Source: Undaria pinnatifida (taxonomy: Eukaryota; Sar; Phaeophyceae; Laminariales; Alariaceae). From it: 64,000 bases of DNA. Positions 1-10,656 of the stretch are shown here, in pieces. The notes under the pieces were generated by a model, which was given only the letters and a program-made list of their open reading frames with translations, was not told the DNA's origin and searched no databases. Both the position numbers and the translations under genes were made by a program. Within the stretch, counting starts at the first letter, position 1, and every line of letters begins with the position of its first letter. The stretch spans positions 8,980,942 to 9,044,941 of the forward strand of contig JABAKD010000017.1 of NCBI GenBank assembly GCA_012845835.1, in the 5' to 3' direction.

Positions 1-375
1 GCACGAAACGCCTCCGTGGGCGTTGGAGGCGTGTTTAAGGCGGTGCAATTGCGGGCATGGCGTTCCTACCAACAGTGCGGCATTTTCATCCCTCCAGGTG
101 AACACTAGCGGAAATCAATTTCGGGCTCTCTAAGGTGTACTGATTCTCGGTATGGTTTGCGTGATATACATGATCAATATGACCTACATGATGTGTATGA
201 AGTGTACTGTGTTATCATAATGCTATGCATGTTATGCGTGTCCTACGCGTCTTATACAACATGAATGTTCCGATATACCCCGATATATTTATGCAGGCGA
301 ACAAAACAACCGTCGACAAGGGCTCTGGGGTGTGTACTATATTCCAGGGTTGTTCAAGGGTCAGGCCAGAGCTCA

Positions 376-640
376 TGGGTCGGGTGGGGTCGGGTCATCT
401 GACCCGACCCGACCGGCGAAATTTTCGAGATGTCTTGATCCGATCCGACCCCGACCTGCAAGATTTTGAACCCCCCCGGACCCAACCCGACCCGACCTGT
501 GAGGTCTTAAAAGATGACCCGACCCGACTCGACCCGTGATACTTGAAAACCTCCTGACACGACCCGACCCGACCCGCGACATTGGAAAGCCTGTTGATCT
601 GGCCCGACCCGACCGGCCACACTCAAGTTGACCCGAGGTA
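376..640. repeat. GACCC-rich degenerate array 1
   Basis: Runs of GACCC/GACCCG (inverted to GGGTC at the left edge) interrupted by gaps such as AGATTTTGAA and ACATTGGAAAG. The 94-105 aa frames here are repeat translations. Confidence 0.85.
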
Positions 641-1092
641 CCGGACTTCGTGCGCATCGTGTCGACTGGCCTGACAATGTATCTCGCGGGTCACAGCCGA
701 AAACACACGGGTCCAAACGTGCAATCGTTGGTACGATATATAACTTGGTCGGTTGGTTGGTCGTTGTTCCCTCGTCCTGTTTCTGGAATTTCGTGCTCTG
801 TTTTTTCTTTTTCGTTTGTTTCAATGTTTCTTTTAGTTTGTTTTTGCAGCATGGTGTGGTGTGCGTGCGAAAAAGAGCCAGAGCACAACCCAGATGTCCG
901 CACTTAGCCCGTGTCCGTAGCTTTAGACCCCGGGGCCCTCTGACCCGATGTCTTCTGCGTCTATCCCGACGAGCGAACTAGTTGTGCAGTCTCCGGCCCC
1001 GGCAAGCAACCTAGCTGCTGAGCCGCCATCGATAACAAGCCCAACTAGGGCAGTGGATCTATCAGTAGGGACTGCCGTCTGCGAGGATCCGG
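641..1092. other. Unassigned stretch
   Basis: T-rich then mixed composition. Open frames up to 117 aa have no recognisable motif. Confidence 0.5.
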
Positions 1093-1164
1093 GGCCTGCT
1101 GCTGGTGCTGCTGCTGCCGCCGCCGCTGCTGCTGCCGCTGCTGCTGCTGCTGCTGCTGCTGCTT
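1093..1164. repeat. GCT/GCC trinucleotide run
   Basis: About 24 GCN units, open as poly-Ala on both strands. Too little flanking coding signal to call an exon. Confidence 0.85.
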
Positions 1165-1356
1165 CGACGCCCACTCTTGTCTCTATGCGTTCGGTAATAT
1201 TTTAGGCTACTTTTTTGTTAGGTTTTTAATGCGCAAGTACATCGTATATTGGTTTCTATGCTGGCATTGGTCGTCTGTATTGTTGTACTATTGTACACTG
1301 CAAGGGTGTGCGGCCTGGCGTTTTGATTAAAAACGAACGGATATAAAGACTTATGC

Positions 1357-1440
1357 CATAACACCACACAATAACACCATACAATAACACCATGCAATAA
1401 CACCATACAATAACACCATACAATAACACCATACAATAAT
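1357..1440. repeat. 13-bp minisatellite
   Basis: AATAACACCATAC repeated about six times. Confidence 0.85.
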
Positions 1441-1689
1441 ACTTACGCCTTCATCCGACACGCGATTCGTGTAATACCGTACGCTTGGTACGAGTAGCTA
1501 ATGTCTTGCACGATTCTTTTACACGCTTTGATGACATATTATTGGAGTATCGGCACGAAAGAATGCTTTCGAGCAGGAAACGGCAAGCTATGTATCATTT
1601 TCGAAACATCTGACCCGCGGAGCGCCGCCACGTCAAGGACCCTCCGGCAGGCAGCTGTACGCTTGAAAAAGGCGGATCCACAGGCCAGA

Positions 1690-2200
1690 TCCGCGGATTC
1701 GACCCGCGGATCAGCCGAAAACAACCCGGGTCATGGTGGCTTGATCCGCGAGTGGTCCGTGTCTCGCGGGTCATAACCCGACCCGACCCGCGAGGTTTCC
1801 AAACCTCTTGACCCGACTCGATGCCACCAGCGAGATTTCAAAACTTCTTGACCCGACCCGACCCGACCCGACCCGACCCGACCCGACCCGACCCGACCCG
1901 ACCCGCGATATCCCTAGACCTCTTGACCCGACTCGACCCGACCCGCAAGATTTCAAACTTTTTGACCCTACCCGACCAAACACGTGATACATAAAATATA
2001 AAAATAACGACCCAACCCGACCCGACCCGGGACATTTCGAAAGCCCCTGACCACACCCGTGGTTCGGGTCATGATTCATGATCCGTCGAAAGACCTGCTA
2101 TATTCCAGGGCTTTTCACGAGTCCGGACGTCTTGAAGCTCTCACGGGTCGGGGCGGGTCAGGTGACCGCCCAGACCCGACTCGACCCGACCCGCGAGGTT
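1690..2200. repeat. GACCC-rich array 2
   Basis: Same repeat as array 1, with a near-perfect (GACCC)n run at 1849-1904 and degenerate flanks to 2200. Small relics lie at 4720-4750 and 15430-15615. Confidence 0.85.
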
Positions 2201-2283
2201 TGTCGTCATCCGTGAAAAGCCCTGCTATACTCGTGCATGTTGTGCATATTCTGTATGGTGTGTATGTTTTGACATGTTAGCAT

Positions 2284-2800
2284 GAACCGCCGTTGCTTCG
2301 TCCACACCCCTAATCCCGCTCACACTTTTAACAAGGAGGGGTGCACGGTTCAGCACAGTGCGGTAGGAATGGTACGGTTCGGGCTGAACCTTTTTGGGCG
2401 ACTAAAGCACGTACCAAGCGACCCTACGATTGGCTGTCCGGAGTGGTAAAAAACGTTTTTATTGGTTTACAGCTTGTGCCGCTATTGCATTGCCCACGTC
2501 CACAATAAGGAGGAAAGGGCCGTTCAAGACAGTGCGGTAGGAATAGCATCGCGTCGGACAGAAGATTTTCCCTGTTTTCATATGAAGTAAAAATATTAAT
2601 ACACACATGATACTCGACAAAATCTTCGATACCACAACTTGGAGTGCATCTTGTATGTTATATTTTGGATGTAAAATATATGTTATCAGCTTGCGCCGCT
2701 GTTTCTCCGTCCGTGCTCCGTCCGTTAAAAGGAGGGCAGGACCGTTCAACACAGTGCGGTGGGAATCGTGACGGTTCGGACTGAGCCTCTTGTCGGGGAA
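2284..2800. repeat. Three spaced copies of a ~110-bp unit
   Basis: Blocks at 2284-2400, 2480-2575 and 2700-2800 share AGGAGG..., CCGTTCA.CACAGTGCGGT and GGAAT.G..ACGGTTCGG. A 178-aa minus frame (2459-2995) runs through them and is not a gene. Confidence 0.6.
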
Positions 2801-3894
2801 GACCTTGACTTCGAGAACCGGCGGCCGCTGGCGTCTATGCCACCTCCACCGCGTAAGGATGGCTTTTTGAGGCGCCGCAGGCCTTGAAAAAGGCAATTTA
2901 AAGCACAAAAACTCAAGAAAACGAGAAACATGCAAAAGCACATTGGTGAGAGTAGCAAATCGCTGGTATTTCTTTGAGGGGAGACCTACTTTCATTGTAA
3001 TACGTAATAGTGTGTGAGAGGAGAAATGTTTACGTTTCGCGCTGAGGAGACGGTTTATTAAGGATTAGAACAAACGTGATATACCTGGCACACGTATGAA
3101 AATGCTACCTAGTAATACGTCAATATACCAGCAAACGCTTCAATTAACACGCCACTGGGAATAATACTGAGGTACTTTTCTCGTTGAGACAACCGGGTGC
3201 GTCCTGTTTTTGCTGATTTTACAAGTTGGGACAATCGTCTCGATATCTATTTTCCGTTCTTCTGCGTAGTGCCAACGTGTGATACGCTCGAAACCCATAC
3301 AGGCGGTTTCTGGTATTCGCTTAGCCTCTGTTCGAAGGCAGTTAGTCAACCCCTTTCGAAGTGCACTGACGTTGGTAGGGATGATCAAGGTGAACATTTC
3401 GGTAAACAATGTTCCCCCCCGCACTTAAAGGGTTACCTCTTTTTGAACCGAAGACGCCTGCTACGCTACATATCACAGATGCGCATCGTTCTCTGTTTTG
3501 AGGCTCGTAACCTGATAAGCCACTCTACATCCTCCCCCCGACAACTGATTCGGAGAAAAGTGAAAGCATCGCCTGATGAACAGCCCCCTGTAGCCTATCC
3601 ATAGGTATACGACAGGAAATATTGTAACCGTAAGAATTAGATTCGAAGTTTCCGACGGTTTCGGGTTAAGGAGCCTCGATTTTCAACACACTCTTTAGCC
3701 AAAAAGGGGTATACCTTGATACTTCTGTCGTATGAGGCGTGTAATGCCAAGCTTCGGGGACATAGTACTTGGGATTAGCATTCAGATTATTTTTTGCAGT
3801 CGCACACGTGTTTTTTTTAGGATGTGCTTGTGCAGCATGAATCTATGGAATCTTCTCATTAGTACGTAGCCGTGAGTGTGCCACTGATTGTACC

Positions 3895-3897
<3 letters not shown>
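2801..3897. other. Unassigned stretch
   Basis: One 135-aa plus frame (3197-3604) without a domain, splice context or codon bias. Nothing else seen. Confidence 0.5.

Positions 3898-3928
<31 letters not shown>
3898..3928. repeat. Poly-T tract
   Basis: 31 T in a row, followed by CCAGCTAC repeats. Confidence 0.9.
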
Positions 3929-3931
<3 letters not shown>

Positions 3932-4194
3932 AGCTACCACCTACCAGCTACAGCTACCAGCTACGCTATATCGTCGCCTAAAATAGACGCGAATATTTTG
4001 CTATTTTATGTCCTCACTGATCAGGTGCAAAAATATTGACTGCGTTTTGATCTGATGGGCGCTATTCCGGCACCGTCTCCAAATTTGCTCGTTTCTGAAC
4101 AGACGCCCTTCGGCTGTTCCTGGAGTACGTGGATCCGAGGACGGTCGCTAGCTGCGCTCGAGTCTCCACAGAGTGGTGAGAAAACATTGGTTAT

Positions 4195-4395
4195 CGCCGT
4201 TTGGGCGTTTGCCGTTTGGCGATCGAGGCGTTCTAGGATAGGAGTACAGTAACTCTTTTTGGCTAAACTATTTTGTAAATCGCGGGGGATCTTTGACCTT
4301 AATTCGTTTGGCGATCGAGGCGTTCTAGGATAGGAGTACAGTACCTCTTTTTGGCTAAACTAGTTGATAAATGGCGGGGGCTCTGTGACCTAAAT
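4195..4395. repeat. Tandem pair of a ~105-bp unit
   Basis: TTTGGCGATCGAGGCGTTCT and AGGATAGGAGTACAGTA occur at 4215 and 4308. Related units (GAGGCGT, TACGATAG, GGGGCTC, GTCATTCTTGTTT) recur at 5530-5765, 26170-26515, 29000-29300, 33000-33270 and 45075-45250. Confidence 0.65.
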
Positions 4396-4751
4396 TCGTC
4401 GGCATGCCGTTCTTGTTTCGCATACTTTTTTCGTGTGTACTAGTGTTGATAGACCATGGGATTGATAATCTGATTGCACTTTTATTTTTGTCTAAAAGTC
4501 TGTTTTTTTGGTTGGGGTATGTTGTGATTCTTCTCACACACCAACTCGTATAATCAGGTCCGTGCCAAAACAAAAAACACGCTCGCATCCTCCTTCCTCT
4601 CCCCCCTCTCAAGAGTTCACACGCCACGCACAACGGAATTTCTATTTGAATACTTGTTTATTCTGTTTGGCTTTTGTGGGTTGCGTGTGAGCGGTAGATT
4701 TTCCGATTGACCAACTCAGCCGAGTCCAACCCGGACCGGATCGACCCGTGA

Positions 4752-4895
4752 GATTTTTCCGTGGTCACAGGACGAGCTTCAGCCACTCTGGAGCGGAAAA
4801 ACACTCCAGGACAAACAAAAAACACAACAAACAGTAGTGGTACACGCGTACATCATAGTGAAAGCAAGTAATACATCCGCCAGAAGATATATAAT
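4752..4895 (+). repeat. CCGTGGTCACAGG dispersed family, copy 1
   Basis: About 130 bases shared with 39203-39320 (+), 41205-41295 (-) and 59050-59125 (-). Core CCGTGGTCACAGGAC, CTCTGGA, then A-rich AAAACA runs, GTGGTACAC, and ACATCCGC at the end. Confidence 0.65.
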
Positions 4896-5215
4896 AAGGT
4901 GAAATTCCCTCCCCATGTAAGAAAACGATCGCTATCCCAGGAAATAGATGGCGGCCGCAGATGGCAAAGCAGGACTGGGATAGGATAAGCAAACAGTTTA
5001 TATGTAGTATATGGAAGAAGCCTAATGAGCGCCCAAACGTTGAAGGTGTCTCCATTGGGAGTAGGAACGGTGCTCCATCTCGAAATGGATGCTCGGTCAA
5101 TGGTCAAATGACCAAGGCGAGCATCGAATGATTGCGCACACCTTAACACCCCCCCCCAAGTGAGTCACCCAAAACAAAACAAGCACCTCTACCGCAGCGC
5201 GGTTGGACCCAAACA

Positions 5216-5248
5216 ACCCCTAACCCCAACCCTAACCCTAACCCTAAT
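5216..5248. repeat. Interstitial telomere-like CCCTAA repeat
   Basis: ACCCCTAACCCCAACCCTAA and two more CCCTAA units. It is the TTAGGG type, short and inside the sequence, so not a chromosome end. Confidence 0.75.
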
Positions 5249-5504
5249 CGTGACCTAACCCGGATAAGATCTTACCAGCCGCGTGATGTGAGCGCGCAGC
5301 AGAACGACTAGGATCACGTTGAGCACGCGTCGAATATCTACTCCAGCGTTGTAGTCCCAGCACACATTTCCTAGACTACTACTGTAGTAATAGCAGCCCG
5401 AATCGTTCCGTCCGGTCGATGCTGTGATCCTTTCACGCCTTTTTTTTCCAGGAAACTAATTCCCTGCCAAATTTACCATAATCAAGCTCTAAAAGTGTTA
5501 AAGT

Positions 5505-5765
5505 GACACATACATGGTAGAGATGTTTTCCAACCATTGAAGGCGTGCTGCGATAGGGGTGACTCTTCTAAATATATTTTTTCTGAACGACGGGGCTCTC
5601 TCCTTACCCGGAAATGGTGAGAATGCCACTCTTGTTTTAAGTGAAACACGGTAGAGGGGGTTTCCAAATATTTGAGGCGTGTAACGATAGGGCCAGCACG
5701 TCTTTAGCAAATTTTATTTTTGAACGACGGCGCTCCTTGACCCAAAATCGTCAGAATGTCACTCT
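5505..5765. repeat. Tandem pair of a ~120-bp unit
   Basis: GCGTG(C/T).(A/G)CGATAG, TTTTT(C)TGAACGACGG and GAATG.CACTCTTGTTTT occur twice, immediately before the 21-bp array. Confidence 0.6.
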
Positions 5766-5862
5766 TGTTTTGCGACATACTAGAGTTTTTTTTTCAAGGC
5801 TATGAGTTTGTTGATCGAGTTGCACTTTCAATACCCCCAAAAAAATTAAAACAGTTTTTTGA

Positions 5863-6585
5863 GTGCGGTATTGTAGTATCATACCACGGTATTGTAGTAT
5901 CACACCACGGTATTGTAGTACCATACCACGATATTGTAGTATCATACCACGGTATTGTAGTATCACACCACGGTATTGTAGTGTCATACCACGGTATTGC
6001 AGTATCATACCACGGTATTGTAGTATCATACCACGGTATTGTAGTATCATACCACGGTATTTTAGTACCATACCACGGTATTGTAGTATCATACCACGGT
6101 ATTGTAGTATCATACCACGGTATTGTAGTATCACACCACGGTATTGTAGTACCATACCACGGTATTGTAGTATCATACCACGGTATTGTAGTATCACACC
6201 ACGGTATTGTAGTGTCATACCACGGTATTGCAGTATCATACCACGGTATTGTAGTATCATACCACGGTATTTTAGTACCATACCACGGTATTGTAGTATC
6301 ATATCACGGTATTGTAGTATCATACCACGGTATTTTAGTACCATACCACGGTATTGTAGTATCATACCACGGTATTGTAGTATCATACCACGGTATTGTA
6401 GTACCATACCACGGTATTGTAGTATCATACCACGGTATTGTAGTACCATACCACGGTATTGTAGTATCATATCACGGTATTGTAGTACCATACCACGGTA
6501 TTGTAGTATCATACCACGGTATTGTATTATCATACCGTGGTATTGCAGTATCATACCACGGTATTGTAGTATCATGCCACTACCG
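5863..6585. repeat. 21-bp minisatellite, about 34 copies
   Basis: The unit GGTATTGTAGTATCATACCAC has a GGTAT/ATACC inverted repeat inside. Variants (ACCAT, CACAC, GTGTC) recur in blocks, suggesting higher-order copying. Because 21 is divisible by three, frames of 248-294 aa stay open on both strands. Confidence 0.95.
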
Positions 6586-6825
6586 GGTTTGAGTAAGTCG
6601 CACGAGTGACTCTGTACCTCACGGGGATTAACCATAAGCGATTTTGTTGTCGCAGCATGGCATGTAGCTTACCATGTCATTGCGGATTCCTACCGCAACA
6701 TTGCAACACCATTGCAACACCAAAGCTCAAGGCCGTAATGAGAAAGGGGGGTCAATTGCGCGGGTAACCCCGAGCCACCGCTACAAAAGGACCCAAACAT
6801 CACCGCTACGAAAGGACACAAACGT

Positions 6826-7015
6826 AACCCAAACATAACCCATACATAACCCAAACACAACCCATACATAACCCAAACATAACCCAAACATAACCCAAAC
6901 ATAACCCATACATAACCCAAACATAACCCAAACATAATCCAAACATAACCCATACATAACCCAAACATAACCCAAAGGTGACCCAAAGGTGACCCAAAGG
7001 TGACCCAAAGGTGAC
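6826..7015. repeat. 10-11 bp AACCCA-type array
   Basis: CATAACCCAAA-like units, ending in four GTGACCCAAAG units. Confidence 0.9.
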
Positions 7016-7243
7016 CCTTATGCGTGGTCTCTAGCGTCTTTCCTCACAGCAAAAGGCAGCAGCATGTGTTATTTGGCTGGTTTATGACCTGGGGAGGCTC
7101 TGTATCACTCCACAGGGAGTAGGTGGGCTATTTTCGAGGTAGTTATCTCCAAACGGCGCGCGGTCCGTATTACCTAGTATTGCCTGGCAAATTACTGTCG
7201 AGTGTCCAATCCGACAAGTAAGTGTTATTAACAGCATGAGGGA

Positions 7244-7265
7244 GGGGGGGGGGGGGGGGGGGGGG
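7244..7265. repeat. Poly-G tract
   Basis: 22 G in a row. Other long G runs lie at 45990-46015, 59754-59765 and 31729-31745. Confidence 0.9.
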
Positions 7266-7512
7266 CTCATTTGTTGCTTGCCTTCGTCATTTGACCATTG
7301 ACCACGAATTCGGATCATAACAGCGTGAGCGGGGGTGAAACTCAACTATCTAGTTATTACTGCTTCAAGACATCATTATCTAACTTCCACCTTCGAAGGA
7401 GACGATATATATATATACATATATATATATGTTTTCTTTGATGGTGTATAATGTATTCATAACGATTCAAGACAATAAACAATTTCCATGTCCGAGGGGT
7501 AATATTGCCAGG

Positions 7513-7868
7513 TATATCGGTCGCCCTGGTGGTTTTGGTGGTTACCCTCGAACACTGCTAGCGTTGGTCCTGCTATACAATGGAGTTCGATTCCCACCGT
7601 AGTGAAACTTTGACTTTGTTTGCAAAAAGGCAAAAAAGCATAAACTAACTGCTGAAAGCGCCTAGCAGCGTCGGCAGGTACAATTCGACGAAAGTCGACG
7701 AGGGTAGAAAATGCTGAATTATTCTCGCGATAAAAATGAAGGCACGTACCGTAGCGGGGAGGGGGGAGGAGGGCCCGCTATATGACCCCGGATTCGAATT
7801 ACTACTGGGAGGGAGAGCAAGAGTAGTGCGAGGGTAATAAATGGGATGAAGAAGAAGAAAAAAATGTA
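7513..7868 (+). mobile_element. SINE-like element, copy 1
   Basis: The head has a Pol III B-box-like GAGTTCGATTCCCACC (7585-7600) and an A-box-like start. The body has AACTAACTGCTGA, GTCGACGAGGG, AAAATGCTG and CCCGCTATATGACCCCGGAT. The tail is GAAGAAGAAGAAAAAAATG. It aligns with three other copies in the window, which fits a tRNA-derived SINE. Confidence 0.7.
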
Positions 7869-10000
7869 CTAAATATATGCGAAGGTGGGAAATGAATATA
7901 ACTATACTTCGAGCTATGTCTACACGGCGTATGGCGAAATTTCGGCAACTCACGATATTTCAAGGCCATTAACTATTTTGATGACAGCGGGTGCACCTAT
8001 AAAAATATTAGTAATAGTAGCAATCACAAGGTTTGACGCACGCTGCGGTAGAGATTTATCAACGCTTTATTTTGGCTCCTGATTTGAGGGGCTTCATACC
8101 TCTCCAACCAAAAAAACGATTATTTTGGACAGGACAGTACAAAGCCATCCGATCCGATGAGCCGTCCCGTGTGTTGTTATAGGGACACAACGGACAAAGT
8201 TGCAGGCAAAATGAATGCAATGCGGACGATTGGTTTCCACCATTCTCCAGAAAACGCCTCCGCCGAATCGTGCTACATACCTCCGCCGTGCCGTAGCTTT
8301 CATGTGGTTTCTAAGATGAGGAGCTCTGTTCCCCTCCGCAGAGTTGTGAGCAACTCGGCTGGAGTGGCATGGGCAGGAGAAGCACCTCACTTTTGTCAGG
8401 TTCCCAATTAACTGTGGCGTTGGCGTTAAGGGGGTTAAGGACTGCATGCTGTACAGACCGTGGCCTCATTTCGACGAAAATTGGTTCATTGCATCCTTTG
8501 ACCGTAAACCCTAGCCTTACCCCTATAATCACAACCCTACTCCTCTTCCAGCTCGGAACCTTTTCATCCTTCCCCCGACCAAATAGGAAACACATTGCAA
8601 CCGAAACGAAATAAGATAGTGTGGACAGTCGATCCTTCTCGTCGAAGCTGGACAAACACGTATGTAACATGTAACTCACGCAAAGCGCCACAACAGAAAA
8701 AGCTCTTTGTTTTTTCCCCTGATGGGACAACGCTCGTCCTGGTTGCTGTGGGGCGTGGTGACGCAATACTCTCTTGTATTCCCCCCCACCGTATAACGCT
8801 AGTGCACGCCAATGCTGGAGAGTCATCCCACGCTCGGGGTACAACAGAATTTTCTGAGCCCCTAACATGGGGAGCTCAATATCATCATCCATCATCCATC
8901 ATCATCATCACCCAAAACTTGACTTCGAAGGCATTCGTTCACGCAACCCGACCTGCATTTATATGCGCTGGTCCCGAAATACAACCAACCGTTGTACTCG
9001 TGAACTTATCATGCTAACCGATAGTGCCGCCCTTTAGGAGGTCAACCGCACTATAGAGGTTAGGTAAAAAGAAACTGCATCCCCTACCGCACTATACCGC
9101 ACTATAGAGGGATGACTCCTTCGCGTGGTTCTACCTCAGGCATCGGGAGTGCTACCACAGGGACGAGGAGGGAACGCCGTCTCACCCCGCATACGTAGGG
9201 CTGCATTTCATGGAGTTGGAGTCGTCTGTGGATGCCTGCCAAGACAAGGTTAGACTCATGACTTGTCGTAAAAAACGACAGCTGCATTTCGCGGCGTCAA
9301 AAATTATCGTGAAGCCGACGGTCACTTTCTGCAGTTCTTGCAGTTGGTTAGATACGTTCTGATATAAATGGGTACTGCGTTTCTTGTGCCACGATATGGC
9401 ACAATACACACCCCGCATAGATCGGGCTTATAGGGTTTGACGGTACCGTGAGAGCCCATGGTACCAGGCTGAAAACCATGGAGGTTAAGTCGGCTGTGAA
9501 TGTCTGCCAAAGCACAGGACAGTGGCAGAGTTTTCATTGCTTTTTAGCCACCCGACGATGTGCAGCATGAACTTCCACGTCGAAGTTGCAATTTTCCCAC
9601 GCCACGCTTTTAGCGTGTATGACGTGCTTGCACATCCATAGTTCATATTTCGTTTATCCATGGACTACCGACAGGAAACAAAAAGAAAAAGTACGTAATC
9701 GGCCACCACAACAAGTAGGCTAAAACAAAGTTACTTTCTCTATGCCACCGTTTCGCTGTGTTCGTGCCGTGCCGATACTCGGCTTATTCCTTCCCCCGAC
9801 CACCAACGCAATGCGGCGTCAACCACCCACCAACTTAAAACTAACAAACCGCACCACTTAAAGTACATGACCTCCTTTGCAGACGTACGAGACATTTTAT
9901 CACCAACACAAACCACGACAACCCCCTTTGAACCCTGCGTTCAGCAGCCACCAATATGGCGCCAACAAACCTACTGGTTTGTTACTTGCGTGCCTTCGAT
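7869..10000. other. Unassigned stretch upstream of the WD40 gene
   Basis: Frames of 117-194 aa overlap on both strands (8094-9017). A plus frame contains FSPDGTT, which is WD40-like, but has no good donor in phase. Missing 5' exons of the WD40 gene may lie here. 9185-9530 has a weak duplicated block. Confidence 0.4.
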
Positions 10001-10005
10001 TGCAG

Positions 10006-10360
10006 ATAGATGGGCTACTATCCACCCAACCACGACTAGGACACTGACGAGCATTCAGCCTTATTGCGCCACCGTTTTGAATGCGTGCGTTTGATTCGAT
10101 TGCAGGTAGACGGGTGAGTCTTCCAGCACCCGCCAATAGAGAGCCGCGGTGATCACGTTGTGGGCCTTTGATCAAAGATGTCGGGGTTGACCGCACTGTT
10201 GACCCTTGACAGACAGCCGTTAAGAAACTAATTTCACACACCATAACAAGTATGATAGGTGCAAAGACGCCTTGACGGATCATAACTAGACCGTCCACCG
10301 ACATCTTTGCCTTCGATTGCAGATGGACGGGCCATTACTTGCGCACCAACCAGCAGCATC
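10006..10360 (+). pseudogene. Three decayed 5' copies of exon A
   Basis: A TGCAG acceptor followed by a variant of exon A's first 25-35 bases (ATAGACGGGC...TTCCACCAACC) occurs at 10001, 10101 and 10318, each preceded by TTCGATT-like intron sequence as at the true exon. The copies diverge after that and none stays open as a blade. Confidence 0.7.
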
Positions 10361-10516
10361 ACCCTAATGACCAGGGTATTGACCACCGCGTTGACCAGCC
10401 ATCGAAAGGAACCAAAAAACACATGGCCTTGGGGTTGGGCAGTTGATCACACGCTATCCCTAAACTTAACCTGAGTCCTGCCACCGCTTGAATGCGTGTG
10501 TTTGATTTAATTGCAG

Positions 10517-10656
10517 ATAGACGGGCTATTCTTCCACCAACCTCCAACGGGCAGCAGTGGGCAGTTGTTCACGTCTGGTCAGAGATCGGTCACCGCCTGG
10601 CGGCGCACGGAGAAGGAGGTGCGGCACCTACGACAAGGCCTAGTACGGGTAGGAAT
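10517..10656 (+). CDS. WD40 gene exon A
   Basis: The acceptor TTGCAG ends at 10516. The frame reads IDGLFFHQPPTGSSGQ and then the blade core LFTSGQRSVTAWRR. Two donors are possible: GTAGGA at 10649 (phase 0) or GTAGAC at 10657. Only the second gives the phase 2 needed by the next exon found, so it is used here. A missing short exon before 13567 is the alternative. Three decayed copies of its 5' part lie upstream. Confidence 0.55.

Noticed and set aside
948-1205. Ala-rich protein, possibly an exon
   Set aside because: The GCN run is open on both strands and flanks show no coding signal.
2459-2995. 178-aa minus frame
   Set aside because: It spans repeat copies (the RTVLNGP motif repeats with them) and shows no domain or splice context.
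5863-6585. CRISPR array
   Set aside because: Units are contiguous 21-bp repeats without unique spacers, and the DNA is eukaryotic.
5751-6635. Open frames of 248-294 aa on both strands
   Set aside because: All come from the 21-bp minisatellite, whose length keeps every frame open; the products are simple repeats.
8595-9017. 140-aa plus frame with FSPDG, possible 5' WD40 exon
   Set aside because: Only one short motif, an overlapping open frame on the other strand, and no donor in phase with exon A.
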